From: Actinomadura craniellae
Lineage (GTDB): Bacteria; Actinomycetota; Actinomycetes; Streptosporangiales; Streptosporangiaceae
Reading direction: 5' to 3'
Assembly: GCF_003289645.1 (NCBI RefSeq)
Contig: NZ_QLYX01000016.1
Location: 62,001-126,000 of the forward strand
DNA: 64,000 nt
Shown here: positions 17,332 to 26,204 of the stretch, one piece after another
Numbering within the stretch: the first letter of the stretch is position 1
Layout of the letters: each line of letters begins with the position of its first letter
The notes under the pieces: model-generated
The model's input: only the letters and a program-made list of their open reading frames with translations
Databases searched by the model: none
Told to the model about the DNA's origin: nothing
Translations under genes and position numbers: made by a program

Positions 17332-18357
17332 ATGACGGCCACCGAAGAGCTGAAGCTGGGCATCAACGTCGGCTACTGGCAGCGAGACCCCGACGACCAG
17401 ACCGAGACCGTGCTGGCCGCCGAGCGGCTGGGGTACGACTCGGTCTTCACCGCCGAGGCCTATGGCTCCGACGCCTTCACCACGCTGACCTGGTACGCCG
17501 CCCGCACCTCGACCATCAAGCTGGGCACCGCCGTGGTGCAGATCTCGGCCCGCACCCCGGTCGCCACCGCGATGCACGCGCTCACCCTGGACGCGCTGTC
17601 GGGCGGGCGGGTGATCCTCGGGCTGGGCGTCTCCGGCCCGCAGGTGGTGGAAGGCTGGTACGGCGTGCCGTTCCCGCAGCCACTCGCCCGTACCCGCGAG
17701 TACCTCGACATCGTCCGCCAGGTGTGGCGGCGCGAGGCTCCGGTGACCTCCCCCGGGCCGCACTACCCGCTGCCGTACCCGGGCGGCACCGGGCTGGGCA
17801 AGCCACTGCGCTCGATCGCGCATCCCGTCCGCCCGGACATCCCCGTCTACCTGGGGGCCGAGGGGCCGAAGAACATCGCCATGACCGCGGAACTCGCGGC
17901 CGGCTGGCTGCCGCTCTTCGTCGATCCGGAGCAGATCGAGCCGCTGTTCGGCGCGTCTCTGGCCGGCCGGCCTGAGGGCTTCGAGATCGCCGCCACGGTG
18001 ACGACGATCGTCACCGACGACCTGGCCGGCGCGCTGGAGCTCGCGAAGATCCCGCTGGCGTTCTACATCGGCGGGATGGGCGCCAAGGACCGCAACTTCC
18101 ACCTCGACCTGATCGGACGGCTCGGGTACGCCGAGGAGGCCGCCCGGGTGCAGGAACTGTTCCTGTCCGGACGGCGGAACGAGGCGATCAAGGCCGTGCC
18201 CGACGAGCTGGCCGACTCGATCTCGCTGCTCGGCCCGATCGAGCGGATCAAGGAGCGGGTCGCGCTCTGGCGCGACAGCCCGGTCACCACCCTGCTGATC
18301 GCCGGTGTCCGCGACGAGCCCACGCTGCGCGCCATCCGCGACGCCGTCCACGGCTGA
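17332..18357 (+). CDS. LLM-class (luciferase-like) F420-dependent oxidoreductase
   Basis: The 341 residues form a TIM-barrel luciferase-like monooxygenase/reductase: LGINVGYWQRD, ERLGYDSVFTAEAYGSDAFT, HALTLDALSGGRVILGLGVS, GPQVVEGWYGVPF, and IPVYLGAEGPKNIAMTAELA. Actinomycete relatives of this subtype (about 340 residues, with SGPQVVEGWYG) use coenzyme F420. GAGGGGG precedes the ATG. The KstR-like box upstream suggests a role in steroid or branched lipid degradation, which is an inference. It is a single gene with no catabolic neighbours. Confidence 0.87.
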   Translation: MTATEELKLGINVGYWQRDPDDQTETVLAAERLGYDSVFTAEAYGSDAFTTLTWYAARTSTIKLGTAVVQISARTPVATAMHALTLDALSGGRVILGLGVSGPQVVEGWYGVPFPQPLARTREYLDIVRQVWRREAPVTSPGPHYPLPYPGGTGLGKPLRSIAHPVRPDIPVYLGAEGPKNIAMTAELAAGWLPLFVDPEQIEPLFGASLAGRPEGFEIAATVTTIVTDDLAGALELAKIPLAFYIGGMGAKDRNFHLDLIGRLGYAEEAARVQELFLSGRRNEAIKAVPDELADSISLLGPIERIKERVALWRDSPVTTLLIAGVRDEPTLRAIRDAVHG

Positions 18358-18438
18358 GCCGCCTGCCCGGGACGGAATACCCCGCCGAGATTGGGAAGAT
18401 GGTGGCGGTAGGGACACCGATGCCGCGATCTCGGGGAG

Positions 18439-18834
18439 ATGGTTGATGTTCGGCCCGATCGCCGCCCGCCGGGCGGCCGGGTGAGCGCGCTGTCGCCGGC
18501 CCTCGTCCCGACCACGCTGTGGCTCTGCGCGGTGGCCGGCTGGGTGGTGGTCGCGGCCGGGTTGTGGCGCTGGCCTGCCGGAACGCGGCGCAAGGCCGCG
18601 CTGACCGTGCATGCCCTGACCCCGCCCGGGCTGGTGCTGTTCTGCGCGTCGCTGGGCCAGGGCCTGCTGTACGGCATCGCCACGGCCACCGCCGGCTGGT
18701 GGGCGCTGGCCGCGCTGACCCGGTTGCGCCCCGCCCGGCTGCTCGACCCGGCGGGCGGCGCGGGCGGGCTGCTCGCCGCCTGGCTCGGCGTTACCGTCAC
18801 AATGACGTACGCGACGCTCCGGCTACTGTTCTGA
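18439..18834 (+). CDS. Small integral membrane protein
   Basis: No family is recognised. The 131 residues include hydrophobic segments at about 24-42, 56-72, 74-92 and 107-129, so three or four membrane helices are likely. Two starts are possible: ATG 18439, with GGGGAG directly against it, and GTG 18481 (VSALSPALVP), which leaves out an Arg/Pro-rich leader and begins just before the first helix. The second is plausible on topology. A 74-bp gap separates it from the next membrane gene. Confidence 0.6.
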   Translation: MVDVRPDRRPPGGRVSALSPALVPTTLWLCAVAGWVVVAAGLWRWPAGTRRKAALTVHALTPPGLVLFCASLGQGLLYGIATATAGWWALAALTRLRPARLLDPAGGAGGLLAAWLGVTVTMTYATLRLLF

Positions 18835-18908
18835 CCTGCACGTCCATGGCATCGCCAAAGAGTACGTAGTATCCGGTGATACGGACGGTAAAGTCCCGGA
18901 GGTCGGCC

Positions 18909-19598
18909 ATGCCTTGTACGCTCTGCGGCGACATCATCCCCACCCAGGTCACCCGCTGTCCCGCGTGTGGCGCGTGGGCCAGACGGCGCGATTTCCGCGC
19001 CGTCGGTGTGGCCGTCTTCATGATGCTCGGGTTCAACGCCTTCGTCTCGCTGGGCACCGCGATCGGCATGCTGCGGCTGGTCCGGCCGCTCGACCACATC
19101 ACCCGGGACACCTTCGACCCGGTGGTGGCCGGCCGGGTGCTGGCCCCCTACGGCGAGGTCTTCACGATCTCCGGCGCGCTCGCCGCCGTCACCGGGGTGC
19201 TCTACCTGGCCTGGCTGTGGCGGGCGCACGCACATGCGTCGGGACCCCGCCGGCACCGCCGGAGCTGGGTGGTCGCCGGCTGGTTCTGCCCGATCGCCAA
19301 CCTGTGGGTGCCGCCCCGGCTGGTCCACGACGTGTGGGTCAGCAGCGGACGGCTGCGCACGGCCGATCGGCACGCGGCCGGCATGGTTGTGGCGGCCTGG
19401 TGGCTGACCCTGCTGGCCGCGATCTTCCTGACCCGGCTGTTCCCCTCGGTCGGGTTCGACAGCCTCGCCTCGGCCCGCTTCAGCGTGCAGATCGGGATCG
19501 CCGCCGCCGCGATGCAGGCGCTGGCCGCCGCGCTCTGCATGGCGACCGTCTTCCACATCACCCGCCTGCAGATCGAGCACCCCACCGTCATCCGGTGA
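18909..19598 (+). CDS. DUF4328 membrane protein with N-terminal zinc ribbon
   Basis: The 229 residues begin MPCTLCGDIIPTQVTRCPAC, with two CxxC knuckles (residues 3-6 and 17-20) that probably bind zinc. A membrane domain follows with helices at about 33-52, 80-98, 157-177 and 194-215. The central SWVVAGWFCPIANLWVPPRLV is the DUF4328 hallmark. GGAGG is 8 bp before the ATG. Function is unknown. Such proteins are common in actinomycetes. Confidence 0.82.
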   Translation: MPCTLCGDIIPTQVTRCPACGAWARRRDFRAVGVAVFMMLGFNAFVSLGTAIGMLRLVRPLDHITRDTFDPVVAGRVLAPYGEVFTISGALAAVTGVLYLAWLWRAHAHASGPRRHRRSWVVAGWFCPIANLWVPPRLVHDVWVSSGRLRTADRHAAGMVVAAWWLTLLAAIFLTRLFPSVGFDSLASARFSVQIGIAAAAMQALAAALCMATVFHITRLQIEHPTVIR

Positions 19599-19601
19599 GG
19601 C

Positions 19602-19880
19602 TCAGTCCCACACCCGGGAGAGCAGCCAACTGCGGGTGGCCGCGTCGAAACGCAGCTCGCAGATCATGATCGAGTCACCGGCGGACGCCTCGACCCGCCA
19701 GAACTCCCGCTCGCCATGGTCGTCGGCGTCGGGATCGCGCCGCCGCCACCAGTCGCGAGTGGCCACCCAGTGCTCCAGCACCCGCCGCACCGGATGGAGC
19801 TGCTCCCGCCAGATGAACCTGGTCGGCCGGCCGGTCTCGTCCACCCACACGTTCACGGGGTCGCCGAAAACACGGCTCAT
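19602..19880 (-). CDS. DUF6504 family protein, probable DNA-damage gene
   Basis: The 92 residues include VFGDPVNVWVDETGRPTRFI, LHPVRRVLEHWVATRDWWRR, and the C-terminal FDAATRSWLLSRVWD, the signature of DUF6504. Members are often encoded beside imuB and dnaE2 translesion genes. I choose ATG 19880 because a longer frame opening at 19952 would run through a LexA-like box (19936-19949). It has GAAGGGGG upstream at loose spacing. No polymerase genes are near, so it acts alone here. Damage induction is inferred from the box. Confidence 0.75.
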   Translation of the reverse strand: MSRVFGDPVNVWVDETGRPTRFIWREQLHPVRRVLEHWVATRDWWRRRDPDADDHGEREFWRVEASAGDSIMICELRFDAATRSWLLSRVWD

Positions 19881-19935
19881 CCAGTGCCCGCCCCCCTTCA
19901 CGGCCCAGCCGTCGGGGGAAGACAGACGGCCTGTT

Positions 19936-19949
19936 CGAACAGACGTTCG
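19936..19949. promoter_or_regulatory. LexA (SOS) box
   Basis: CGAACAGACGTTCG is an exact CGAAC-N4-GTTCG match, the Gram-positive/actinobacterial LexA operator. It is embedded in TGTTCGAACAGACGTTCGCA and lies 56 bp upstream of the DUF6504 ATG. Confidence 0.75.
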
Positions 19950-19990
19950 CACGGCAGTCTAGGCACCCCCGCGGCCGGGAGGCAAGACGA

Positions 19991-20263
19991 TCAGGCGAGC
20001 AGGCGGGCTATCTGGTCGGCGGCGTAGGAGGGGTCACGGGCATCACCCATGCCGCCCCCGGGCCACAGGTAGCACCAGCCGTCACCGACCAGGCTGGCCA
20101 GCACCATCGCCTGCCGCCGGGTGTGCGGATTGACCACCCTGAGCACCGACTCCTCGGCCCCGGCGAGCCGCCAGCGCAGCCCGCGTACCTCAACCTCACG
20201 GGCCAGGGCCGCCAAGTGATAGCGCCGGGCTTCAGCCAGTTCGTCGGACCCGAGCACCGCCAC
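19991..20263 (-). CDS. Small protein of unknown function
   Basis: A 90-residue product beginning at a GTG preceded by GAAGGCGG. It contains LRWRLAGAEESVLRVVNPHT, RRQAMVLASLVGDGWCYLWP and a C-terminal helix AADQIARLLA. The pattern suggests a compact alpha/beta fold, but I do not recognise a family. Its stop is 42 bp before the LexA box of the DUF6504 gene, so the two could be separate units. Confidence 0.6.
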   Translation of the reverse strand: MAVLGSDELAEARRYHLAALAREVEVRGLRWRLAGAEESVLRVVNPHTRRQAMVLASLVGDGWCYLWPGGGMGDARDPSYAADQIARLLA

Positions 20264-20507
20264 GATGGATCAGCCGCCTTCGAAGGGGTGGAGACGTCGC
20301 CGCGCGTGGCCTGCGGTGTCCGTACGGCAACATTCGGTATTCAGGATGACTCCCGGGAGGGGTTCGCACAAGCTGTTCGACCAGGTCGGTCACCCCGAAT
20401 TCTGACACCTTCGGCGGCTCCGCGCCCGCTCTGTCAGCGCAATCGGTGGGAGAAAGCCGCGACCTGAGAAGCTGGATCTGATCAACTCGACGGAGAGGTG
20501 GAACCCG

Positions 20508-21470
20508 ATGCGCGCGATCGTGGTGGAACGGACCGGCGGACCCGAGGTGCTCGCCCCGGCCGACCGCGCAGATCCCGTCCCCGGACCAGGGGAAGTGGTG
20601 ATCGACGTCGCCGCCGCGGGCGTCAACTTCATCGACATCTACCACCGCAGCGGGCACTACAAGATGCCGCTCCCGTTCACCCCCGGCATCGAGGCTGCGG
20701 GCACCGTGACCGCGGTCGGCCCCGACGTCACCGGCCTGTCCGCCGGGGACCTGGTCGCCTCCTCCGACGTGCGGGGGGCGTACGCCGAGCGGGCGGTGAT
20801 CGACGCGGACCGGGCCGTGCCGGTACCGGCGGCGCTGTCGGCCGAGGACGCCGCCGCCGCGATGCTCCAGGGAATGACCGCCCACTACCTGACGCACTCC
20901 ACCTACGCCGTGCAGCCCGGGGACACGGTGCTCGTCCACGCCGCGGCGGGCGGGATGGGGCTGCTGCTCACCCAGTACGTCAAGCTCCTGGGCGGCCGGG
21001 TAATCGGCACGGTCTCCACCCCGGACAAGGAGCGGCTCGCCCGGGAGGCCGGGGCCGACGAGATCGTGGGGTACGCGGGGTGCGCCGCCGCCGTCCGCGA
21101 GCTGACCGGCGGCGAGGGCGTCCCGGTCGTCTACGACGGGGTCGGCAAGGCCACCTTCGAGGACAGCCTGGCCGCGCTGCGCCGACGCGGCACGCTGGCG
21201 CTGTACGGGGCCGCCAGCGGCCCGGTACCGCCCTTCGACCCGGCCAGGCTCGCCCCGAGCGGTTCGCTCTTCCTGACCCGCCCGACCCTGGTGCACCACA
21301 TCGCCACCCGCGAGGAGCTGACCACCCGGGCCACCGACGTGCTGACCCGGATCGCCCGCGGCGAACTGCGGCTGCACATCGGCCGGCGCTACCGGCTCGC
21401 CGACGCCCGCACCGCCCACGAGGACCTGGCCGGCCGCCGCACCACCGGCAAACTCCTCCTGCTCCCCTGA
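20508..21470 (+). CDS. NADPH:quinone oxidoreductase (zeta-crystallin type)
   Basis: A zinc-independent medium-chain reductase of 320 residues. N-terminal catalytic part: GVNFIDIYHRSGHYKMPLPF and TPGIEAAGTVTAVG. Rossmann domain: AMLQGMTAHYLTHSTY and VLVHAAAGGMGLLLTQYVK. The tail HEDLAGRRTTGKLLLLP is typical of this family. A GAGAGGTGGAACCCG stretch precedes the ATG. It would reduce quinones or enones by two electrons. It is a single gene. Confidence 0.92.
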   Translation: MRAIVVERTGGPEVLAPADRADPVPGPGEVVIDVAAAGVNFIDIYHRSGHYKMPLPFTPGIEAAGTVTAVGPDVTGLSAGDLVASSDVRGAYAERAVIDADRAVPVPAALSAEDAAAAMLQGMTAHYLTHSTYAVQPGDTVLVHAAAGGMGLLLTQYVKLLGGRVIGTVSTPDKERLAREAGADEIVGYAGCAAAVRELTGGEGVPVVYDGVGKATFEDSLAALRRRGTLALYGAASGPVPPFDPARLAPSGSLFLTRPTLVHHIATREELTTRATDVLTRIARGELRLHIGRRYRLADARTAHEDLAGRRTTGKLLLLP

Positions 21471-21481
21471 CCCTCCGCCGA

Positions 21482-22441
21482 TCAGGCGGTGGGGGGTGGG
21501 AGGTAGCCGCGCATCCAGCGGGCCAGTTCGGTGAACACCCGGTCCCTGGTGGGGCCGGGTGACAGGACCAGGTCGTGCATGCCGCCCTCGATCCGGACGA
21601 GGGTGACGTGCGAGCCGAGCCGGGGCGCCCAGCGGGCCATGTGCTCCACGTCGAGCACCGCGTCGGCGCTCGACAGGTCGACCACCCCGGGCCGGGGCCT
21701 GACGCTGCGCGTCGAGGCCATCACCAGGGTCGGCACGTCGATGCCGAGCCCGGCGTGCACCCGCCGCTGGCCGCGGCGGATGGCGGCCAGCCAGGCGGCG
21801 CGCACCGGAAAGCCCGTGAGCGGCTTCCAGGCCAGGTCGAACTCCCACTCGCCGTCGTGGTCGCGGTGCAGGCTGCGCGCGTAGAGCTCGGAGACCGCGG
21901 CGGGCAGCGTCGCCCGGGGGAACGGCCGGCGCAGCGTCCAGGCCAGCCCGGAGCCCACCCGGCGGGTCAGGGCCGGGACGTTGAGGTCGAGGAAGGGGCT
22001 GTTGAGGAAGAGCCCGTCCAGCCGGTCGCCGCTGCGGTCGGCCCACAGCGCCGCCACCAGCCCGCCGGTCGAGTGCCCGTTGACCAGCAGGACGTCATGG
22101 CCGTCCTCCTCGCGGACGATCCGGACGGCCTCGTCGATCTCCGGGAAGTAGTCGGTGAGGCTGTCGACGAAGTTGGGCGTCTGGTGCGGGCGCAGCGAGC
22201 GGCCGTACTTGCGCAGGTCGAGGGCGTAGAAGTCGTACCCCTGTGCCAGGTAGAAGTCGGCGAGGTGCCGCTGGAAGAAGTAGTCGACGAACCCGTGCAC
22301 GTACAGCACGGCCCGGTCGTTCACCGCCTCTCCCCGCCGCCGGACCAGGGTGGCGACCACCTCGCCCTCGGCGTCCTCGCCCAGGGGCAGTTCGATCGCC
22401 TCGTACTCCGGGCCCAGTACGTCTTCCGTGGGGGCTGTCAT
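21482..22441 (-). CDS. Alpha/beta hydrolase (monoacylglycerol-lipase-like)
   Basis: The 319 residues show the nucleophile elbow NGHSTGGLVAALWAD, an oxyanion-side LYVHGFVDYFFQRHLADFY, the acid region LVMASTRSVRPRPG, and the catalytic His in RIEGGMHDLVLSPG. The fold and spacing resemble Hydrolase_4/serine aminopeptidase enzymes. No signal peptide is present, so it is cytoplasmic. It ends 11 bp from the convergent quinone reductase gene. Confidence 0.88.
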   Translation of the reverse strand: MTAPTEDVLGPEYEAIELPLGEDAEGEVVATLVRRRGEAVNDRAVLYVHGFVDYFFQRHLADFYLAQGYDFYALDLRKYGRSLRPHQTPNFVDSLTDYFPEIDEAVRIVREEDGHDVLLVNGHSTGGLVAALWADRSGDRLDGLFLNSPFLDLNVPALTRRVGSGLAWTLRRPFPRATLPAAVSELYARSLHRDHDGEWEFDLAWKPLTGFPVRAAWLAAIRRGQRRVHAGLGIDVPTLVMASTRSVRPRPGVVDLSSADAVLDVEHMARWAPRLGSHVTLVRIEGGMHDLVLSPGPTRDRVFTELARWMRGYLPPPTA

Positions 22442-22457
22442 GGGCGTCAGGGTATTG

Positions 22458-22490
22458 CCCCGGCCGGTGCCGCGCAGGGTCCGGCCGGGG
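22458..22490 (-). terminator. GC hairpin after the beta-propeller gene
   Basis: Perfect 10-bp arms CCCCGGCCGG and CCGGCCGGGG with a 13-nt loop lie 10 bp beyond the stop of the minus-strand gene ending at 22500, and just before the next minus-strand gene. Confidence 0.55.
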
Positions 22491-22499
22491 CGGGACGGT

Positions 22500-23975
22500 T
22501 CAGTCGGCGGCGGTGCGGAAGACCGCGATCGGGTGCTCGTCGTCGCTGGTGGCCCGCTCCTTGACCAGGATGACGTGCGGGCCCTGCGCGTAGAGGCCGA
22601 CCTCGTCGGCGAACACGTCGACGAGGATGGCGCCCAGGTGGGTCGGGCGGCCGTCGCGCAGTGCCAGGGAGTGCAGCTTCGGGGCGTTGAGGCCGCCGCC
22701 CTCCAGCGCCAGCAGGCGGTCGCCGGCCATGGTGATCGCCATCGTGTCCCTGACCTCGGTGCGCCAGCGCATCCGGCCGTCGGCCAGGCCGTAGGCGATG
22801 ACCTCCTTCTCGGCTCCCCCGACTTCGGTGGTGACGGCGATGATCAGGTCGCCGTGGACGACGAGCCTGCGCAGCGGGGTGGCGTCGAAGCCGTACTCGT
22901 TGATGTCGAGCCGCTGGTCACCGCCGTCCACCGGGATCGTCGCGGTGACCCGCCCGCCGGCGCCGAAGGAGATCAGCGCGTTCGCCCCGCGCTGGCCGCC
23001 CCCGGTCACGTGCAGGACGGGCGGGGCCGCCGACAGCAGCTTGATGTTCGCGGAAGCACCGCGGAACGGCACCGGGACCTCCCAGCGGACGCGGCCGGTG
23101 GCCAGGTCCAGCGCCCGCGCCTTCGGCTGCCCGGGGAGGCAGTTCAGCTCGGTGAGCGCCTGGTCGCCGCCGGCGGCCGTCCCGCCGAAGCGGCACCCCT
23201 CGGGCGCCCGGCTCTCCCAGCGCTGGGCGCCCGTCCGCAGGTCGTAGCCGGTCAGCAGCTCGTAGGCCTGCACCACCGCGGTGCCGCCCGCCACGGCGAG
23301 CGTGCCGGGCTCCATGTTCTGCGAGAGCCCCGGCACCTCTCCCAGCCGCTTCTGCCAGAGCGGGCGGCCGGTCTCCAGGTCGACCGCGACGATGCCGGTG
23401 CAGGGCCGGTGCTCGACCGCGTGCGCGACCAGGCCCACCCCGCCGGCGGTGGTCTGGCTCATCCCGCACAGCACGTCGGTCTGCGGCACGTCGTAGGACC
23501 ACCGCTGCCGGCCGGTGGCCACGTCGTACCCGACGAGCCCGTCGAACCGGCCCCGGATGATCGTCCCGCCGTGCAGCCAGGACCCCTCGCCCGCCACGGA
23601 GTTGGGCCGCTCGGGCGGGGCCGCCCACACCCGCTTGAGCGTCTCGCCGTGCGCCCACCCGTAGACGGCCCACCCGGGCACGACGCCCACCGCGAGGCTC
23701 AGCACGGCGGCCAGCGTGGCGAACGGGCCGCCGAGCCCGGACTTGGCGAGCCCGATGAACAGCAGGGGCGAGGCGATGCACAGCAGCGGGATGGAGAGGC
23801 CGAGCATCCAGCCGGTGCCGCGCGGGCAGGAGTTCGCCCCGCCGCCGCAGGACCCTTCGGCCTCCACCCCCACCGCCACGAAGCTCCTGATCAGGAGGGT
23901 GAGCGCGATGCCCGTCAGCACCGCCGCCACCACCCCCACCGCCAGGGAGACCGACCTGATCCGCCGCACGTCCAT
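22500..23975 (-). CDS. Membrane-anchored PQQ-like beta-propeller protein
   Basis: The 491-residue protein begins with a membrane part: hydrophobic helices at about 7-28, 55-75 and 80-108. A repeat domain from about 125 follows with beta-propeller units such as DVATGRQRWSYDVP, DLETGRPLWQKRLG, DLRTGAQRWESRAP and DLATGRVRWEVPV. Each D-x-x-T-G-x-x-x-W motif is a PQQ-like blade. Actinomycete proteins of this type sit outside the membrane and may sense or assemble envelope components. Paired Cys residues between helices 1 and 2 (SCGGGANSCPRG) may form a disulfide. Confidence 0.78.
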   Translation of the reverse strand: MDVRRIRSVSLAVGVVAAVLTGIALTLLIRSFVAVGVEAEGSCGGGANSCPRGTGWMLGLSIPLLCIASPLLFIGLAKSGLGGPFATLAAVLSLAVGVVPGWAVYGWAHGETLKRVWAAPPERPNSVAGEGSWLHGGTIIRGRFDGLVGYDVATGRQRWSYDVPQTDVLCGMSQTTAGGVGLVAHAVEHRPCTGIVAVDLETGRPLWQKRLGEVPGLSQNMEPGTLAVAGGTAVVQAYELLTGYDLRTGAQRWESRAPEGCRFGGTAAGGDQALTELNCLPGQPKARALDLATGRVRWEVPVPFRGASANIKLLSAAPPVLHVTGGGQRGANALISFGAGGRVTATIPVDGGDQRLDINEYGFDATPLRRLVVHGDLIIAVTTEVGGAEKEVIAYGLADGRMRWRTEVRDTMAITMAGDRLLALEGGGLNAPKLHSLALRDGRPTHLGAILVDVFADEVGLYAQGPHVILVKERATSDDEHPIAVFRTAAD

Positions 23976-24314
23976 GACACGTTCCTCTCCGTCGCATCAC
24001 TGGTGCGGGGGCGACCGGACCGCGCCGCCCGACCGCCTCCGCACCAGTCCGTGAGACTCACGGCCAGCCCGGAAGGTTGGCAGCGTTCTCCCCGTTCGCC
24101 CCGGTTCAGGTCCGGGGCTCATCAGGGACTATCGCTCCAGCGGATCTCTTTGATACCGGGCAGATCGCCGTCGTGGCGCAGCACGTGCCGGTCGCGCTCG
24201 GAGAGGAATCAGGCCGAGGCCGTGGACCTCGTCGTTCTCAGGAAAGGCCGCCCGTCACGGAGGTTCGGGCACGATGACTCCACCGCCCGGACCGCCGGGC
24301 GGGGGAGCATCGGG
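23976..24314. other. 339-bp intergenic region without a supported gene
   Basis: Short open frames are present on both strands but lack ribosome binding sites or recognisable domains. On the minus strand the segment at about 24130-24205 translates as ERDRHVLRHDGDLPGIKEIR followed by W, and looks like a protein fragment interrupted by stops. It may be a degraded gene. Confidence 0.35.
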
Positions 24315-24539
24315 TCAGAGCTTGACGAGCTTGGGATAGGGGGCCAGGATCCGCTGCCGGTGCGAGCCGAAGTCGACGAGTACCGCGACCCCCTCCTCCA
24401 CACCGATGACCGAACCGAGGCCGTACTTGTCGTGACTCACCCGATCCTGGAGGGCGAATTCCTCCAGGGGCGGTGGGTCGACGTCGGGAACGTTGAAGGG
24501 ACTGGAAGGCAGGTGGCGCCGCGACGGTTTCATTGCCAC
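24315..24539 (-). CDS. Small Tudor-like protein (UvrD/PcrA C-terminal-type domain)
   Basis: A 74-residue protein. The C-terminal 45 residues, LQDRVSHDKYGLGSVIGVEE then GVAVLVDFGSHRQRI, match the Tudor-like fold at the end of PcrA/UvrD helicases, which binds RNA polymerase. Small actinomycete proteins with this domain alone are common and uncharacterised. The N-terminus is basic (MAMKPSRRHLPSSPF). A transcription-linked role is a guess from fold similarity. Confidence 0.68.
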   Translation of the reverse strand: MAMKPSRRHLPSSPFNVPDVDPPPLEEFALQDRVSHDKYGLGSVIGVEEGVAVLVDFGSHRQRILAPYPKLVKL

Positions 24540-24582
24540 CAGTATGCGCCCACCCGCCGCCTGACGGGTACGAACAGCGGGC

Positions 24583-24936
24583 TCAACGCGGGCGCAGCAG
24601 GCAGAACTCGTTCCCCTCCGGGTCGCGCAACACCTGCCAGCGGGGGCCCGCGTAGACGTCGTCGGCGCGGGTGGCGCCGAGCGCGAGGGCGTGTTCGGTG
24701 GCCTCGGCCAGGTCGGTGGTGCCCAGATCGAGATGGAGCCGGTTCTTGACGACCTTCTCGTCGGGCACGGCCAGGAAGTCGATCGTCAGCCCGTCCGGGG
24801 TGTGCAGCGACGCGTCCCCGTAGGAGTCGATCTCGATCGACCCACCCAGCAGCCGCTGCCACCACCCGGCCAGCGCGGGCGGGTCCGCGCAGTCGAACGC
24901 CAGCGCCCGCAACCCGGTGATCGGAGAGGAGTCCAT
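24583..24936 (-). CDS. VOC (glyoxalase/bleomycin resistance) family protein
   Basis: The 117-residue protein has the paired beta-alpha-beta modules of the vicinal oxygen chelate family: ALAFDCADPPALAGWWQRLL, RLHLDLGTTDLAEATEHALA and the final WQVLRDPEGNEFCLLRP, which holds the metal-position Glu. The start ATG 24936 fits better than the upstream frame, which is Pro/Gly-rich. Substrate is unknown. Confidence 0.86.
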   Translation of the reverse strand: MDSSPITGLRALAFDCADPPALAGWWQRLLGGSIEIDSYGDASLHTPDGLTIDFLAVPDEKVVKNRLHLDLGTTDLAEATEHALALGATRADDVYAGPRWQVLRDPEGNEFCLLRPR

Positions 24937-25062
24937 GCGGCCCTGTATACCGCGCCCCACCGTCGTTCTCCCGGGTCCGGGCGGATCCGGTGGAGCCGGG
25001 ACGATCATCTTGCGGGACGGCTAGCTGCGCTAACGCGATCAGGAATGGGGGATGATCGAGGT

Positions 25063-26106
25063 ATGTCCTTGCGCGTCGCACTCATCGGATACGGGGTCGG
25101 GGGCGCGGTGTTCCACGCCCCGCTGATCGACGCCGATCCGGACCTGACCCTGGCCGCCGTGGTCACCAGCAGCCCCGAGCGGCAGGAGGCCGTCCGGGAG
25201 CGCTACCTCAACACCCGGGTGGTGGACCGGCCCGAGACTCTCTGGGAGAGCGCCGCGGCCTACGACCTGGTGGTGGTCAGCACACCGAACCGGCTGCACG
25301 TCCCGCTGGCCCGGGCGGCGCTGGAGCACGGGCTGCCCGCGGTGGTCGACAAGCCGGTGGCGACGACCGCCGCCGAGGCCCGCGGGCTGGCCGAACTGGC
25401 CGCCGCCAGGGCGCTGCCGGTCATCCCGTTCCACAACCGGCGCTGGGACGGCGACTTCCGGACCGTCCAGGCGCTGCTGGCCGAGGGGTCCCTCGGCACG
25501 CCGCTGCGGCTGGAGTCCCGGTTCGAGCGGTGGCGGCCGGAGGTCCGGGAGGGCTGGAAGGAGAGCTCCGACCCGGCGGACGCCGGCGGCATCCTCTACG
25601 ACCTGGGCTCGCACCTGATCGACCAGGCGCTGGTGCTGTTCGGCCCGCCGACGGGGGTGTACGCCGAGATCGAGACGCGCCGGCCGGGCGCGCTGGCGCC
25701 CGACGACGTGTTCGTGGCCCTCGGCTACGAACACGGGGTGCGGGTGCACCTGTGGATGAGCGCGGTCGCCGCCCAGTTCGGGCCGCGGTTCCGGGTGCTC
25801 GGCGACCACTCCGCCTACATGGTGTACGGGATGGACCCGCAGGAGGACGCGCTGCGCGCCGGCGGCACCCCGCTCGACGAGGGCTGGGGCGAGGGCGGCC
25901 CGCAGTCGTACGGGCTGCTGGGCACCCCCGGCTCGACCCGGGCGGTGACCACCCTGCCCGGCGCCTACCAGGAGTTCTACGCCGCCGTGGCCCGCACGAT
26001 CGGCCGGGGGGAGCCCCCGCCGGTCGCCCTGGAGGACGCGATCACCGGCCTCCAGGTCATCGAGACGGCCCTCCAGGCCGCGCGCCTCACCGCCCCGGCC
26101 GGCTGA
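25063..26106 (+). CDS. Gfo/Idh/MocA family NAD(P)-dependent oxidoreductase
   Basis: A 347-residue protein with an N-terminal Rossmann fold (VALIGYGVGGAVFHAPLI), the EKP-like catalytic segment as VVDKPVATTAAEARGLAELA, and the C-terminal substrate domain including NRRWDGDFRTVQALL and GGILYDLGSHLIDQAL. The His of the latter motif is the usual general acid/base. It belongs to the YdgJ/scyllo-inositol-dehydrogenase-like branch. ATG 25063 is preceded by GGGGGATGATCGAG. A single gene. Confidence 0.92.
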   Translation: MSLRVALIGYGVGGAVFHAPLIDADPDLTLAAVVTSSPERQEAVRERYLNTRVVDRPETLWESAAAYDLVVVSTPNRLHVPLARAALEHGLPAVVDKPVATTAAEARGLAELAAARALPVIPFHNRRWDGDFRTVQALLAEGSLGTPLRLESRFERWRPEVREGWKESSDPADAGGILYDLGSHLIDQALVLFGPPTGVYAEIETRRPGALAPDDVFVALGYEHGVRVHLWMSAVAAQFGPRFRVLGDHSAYMVYGMDPQEDALRAGGTPLDEGWGEGGPQSYGLLGTPGSTRAVTTLPGAYQEFYAAVARTIGRGEPPPVALEDAITGLQVIETALQAARLTAPAG

Positions 26107-26204
26107 CCCCTCCCGGATTCCGGGGAACCGTCCCGGTCCCGGGCGCGTCCGATGGGCACCCTGCCGGTGCCGTGGGCGCAGCGGTGTGGGGCCTGGAGCG
26201 CACC

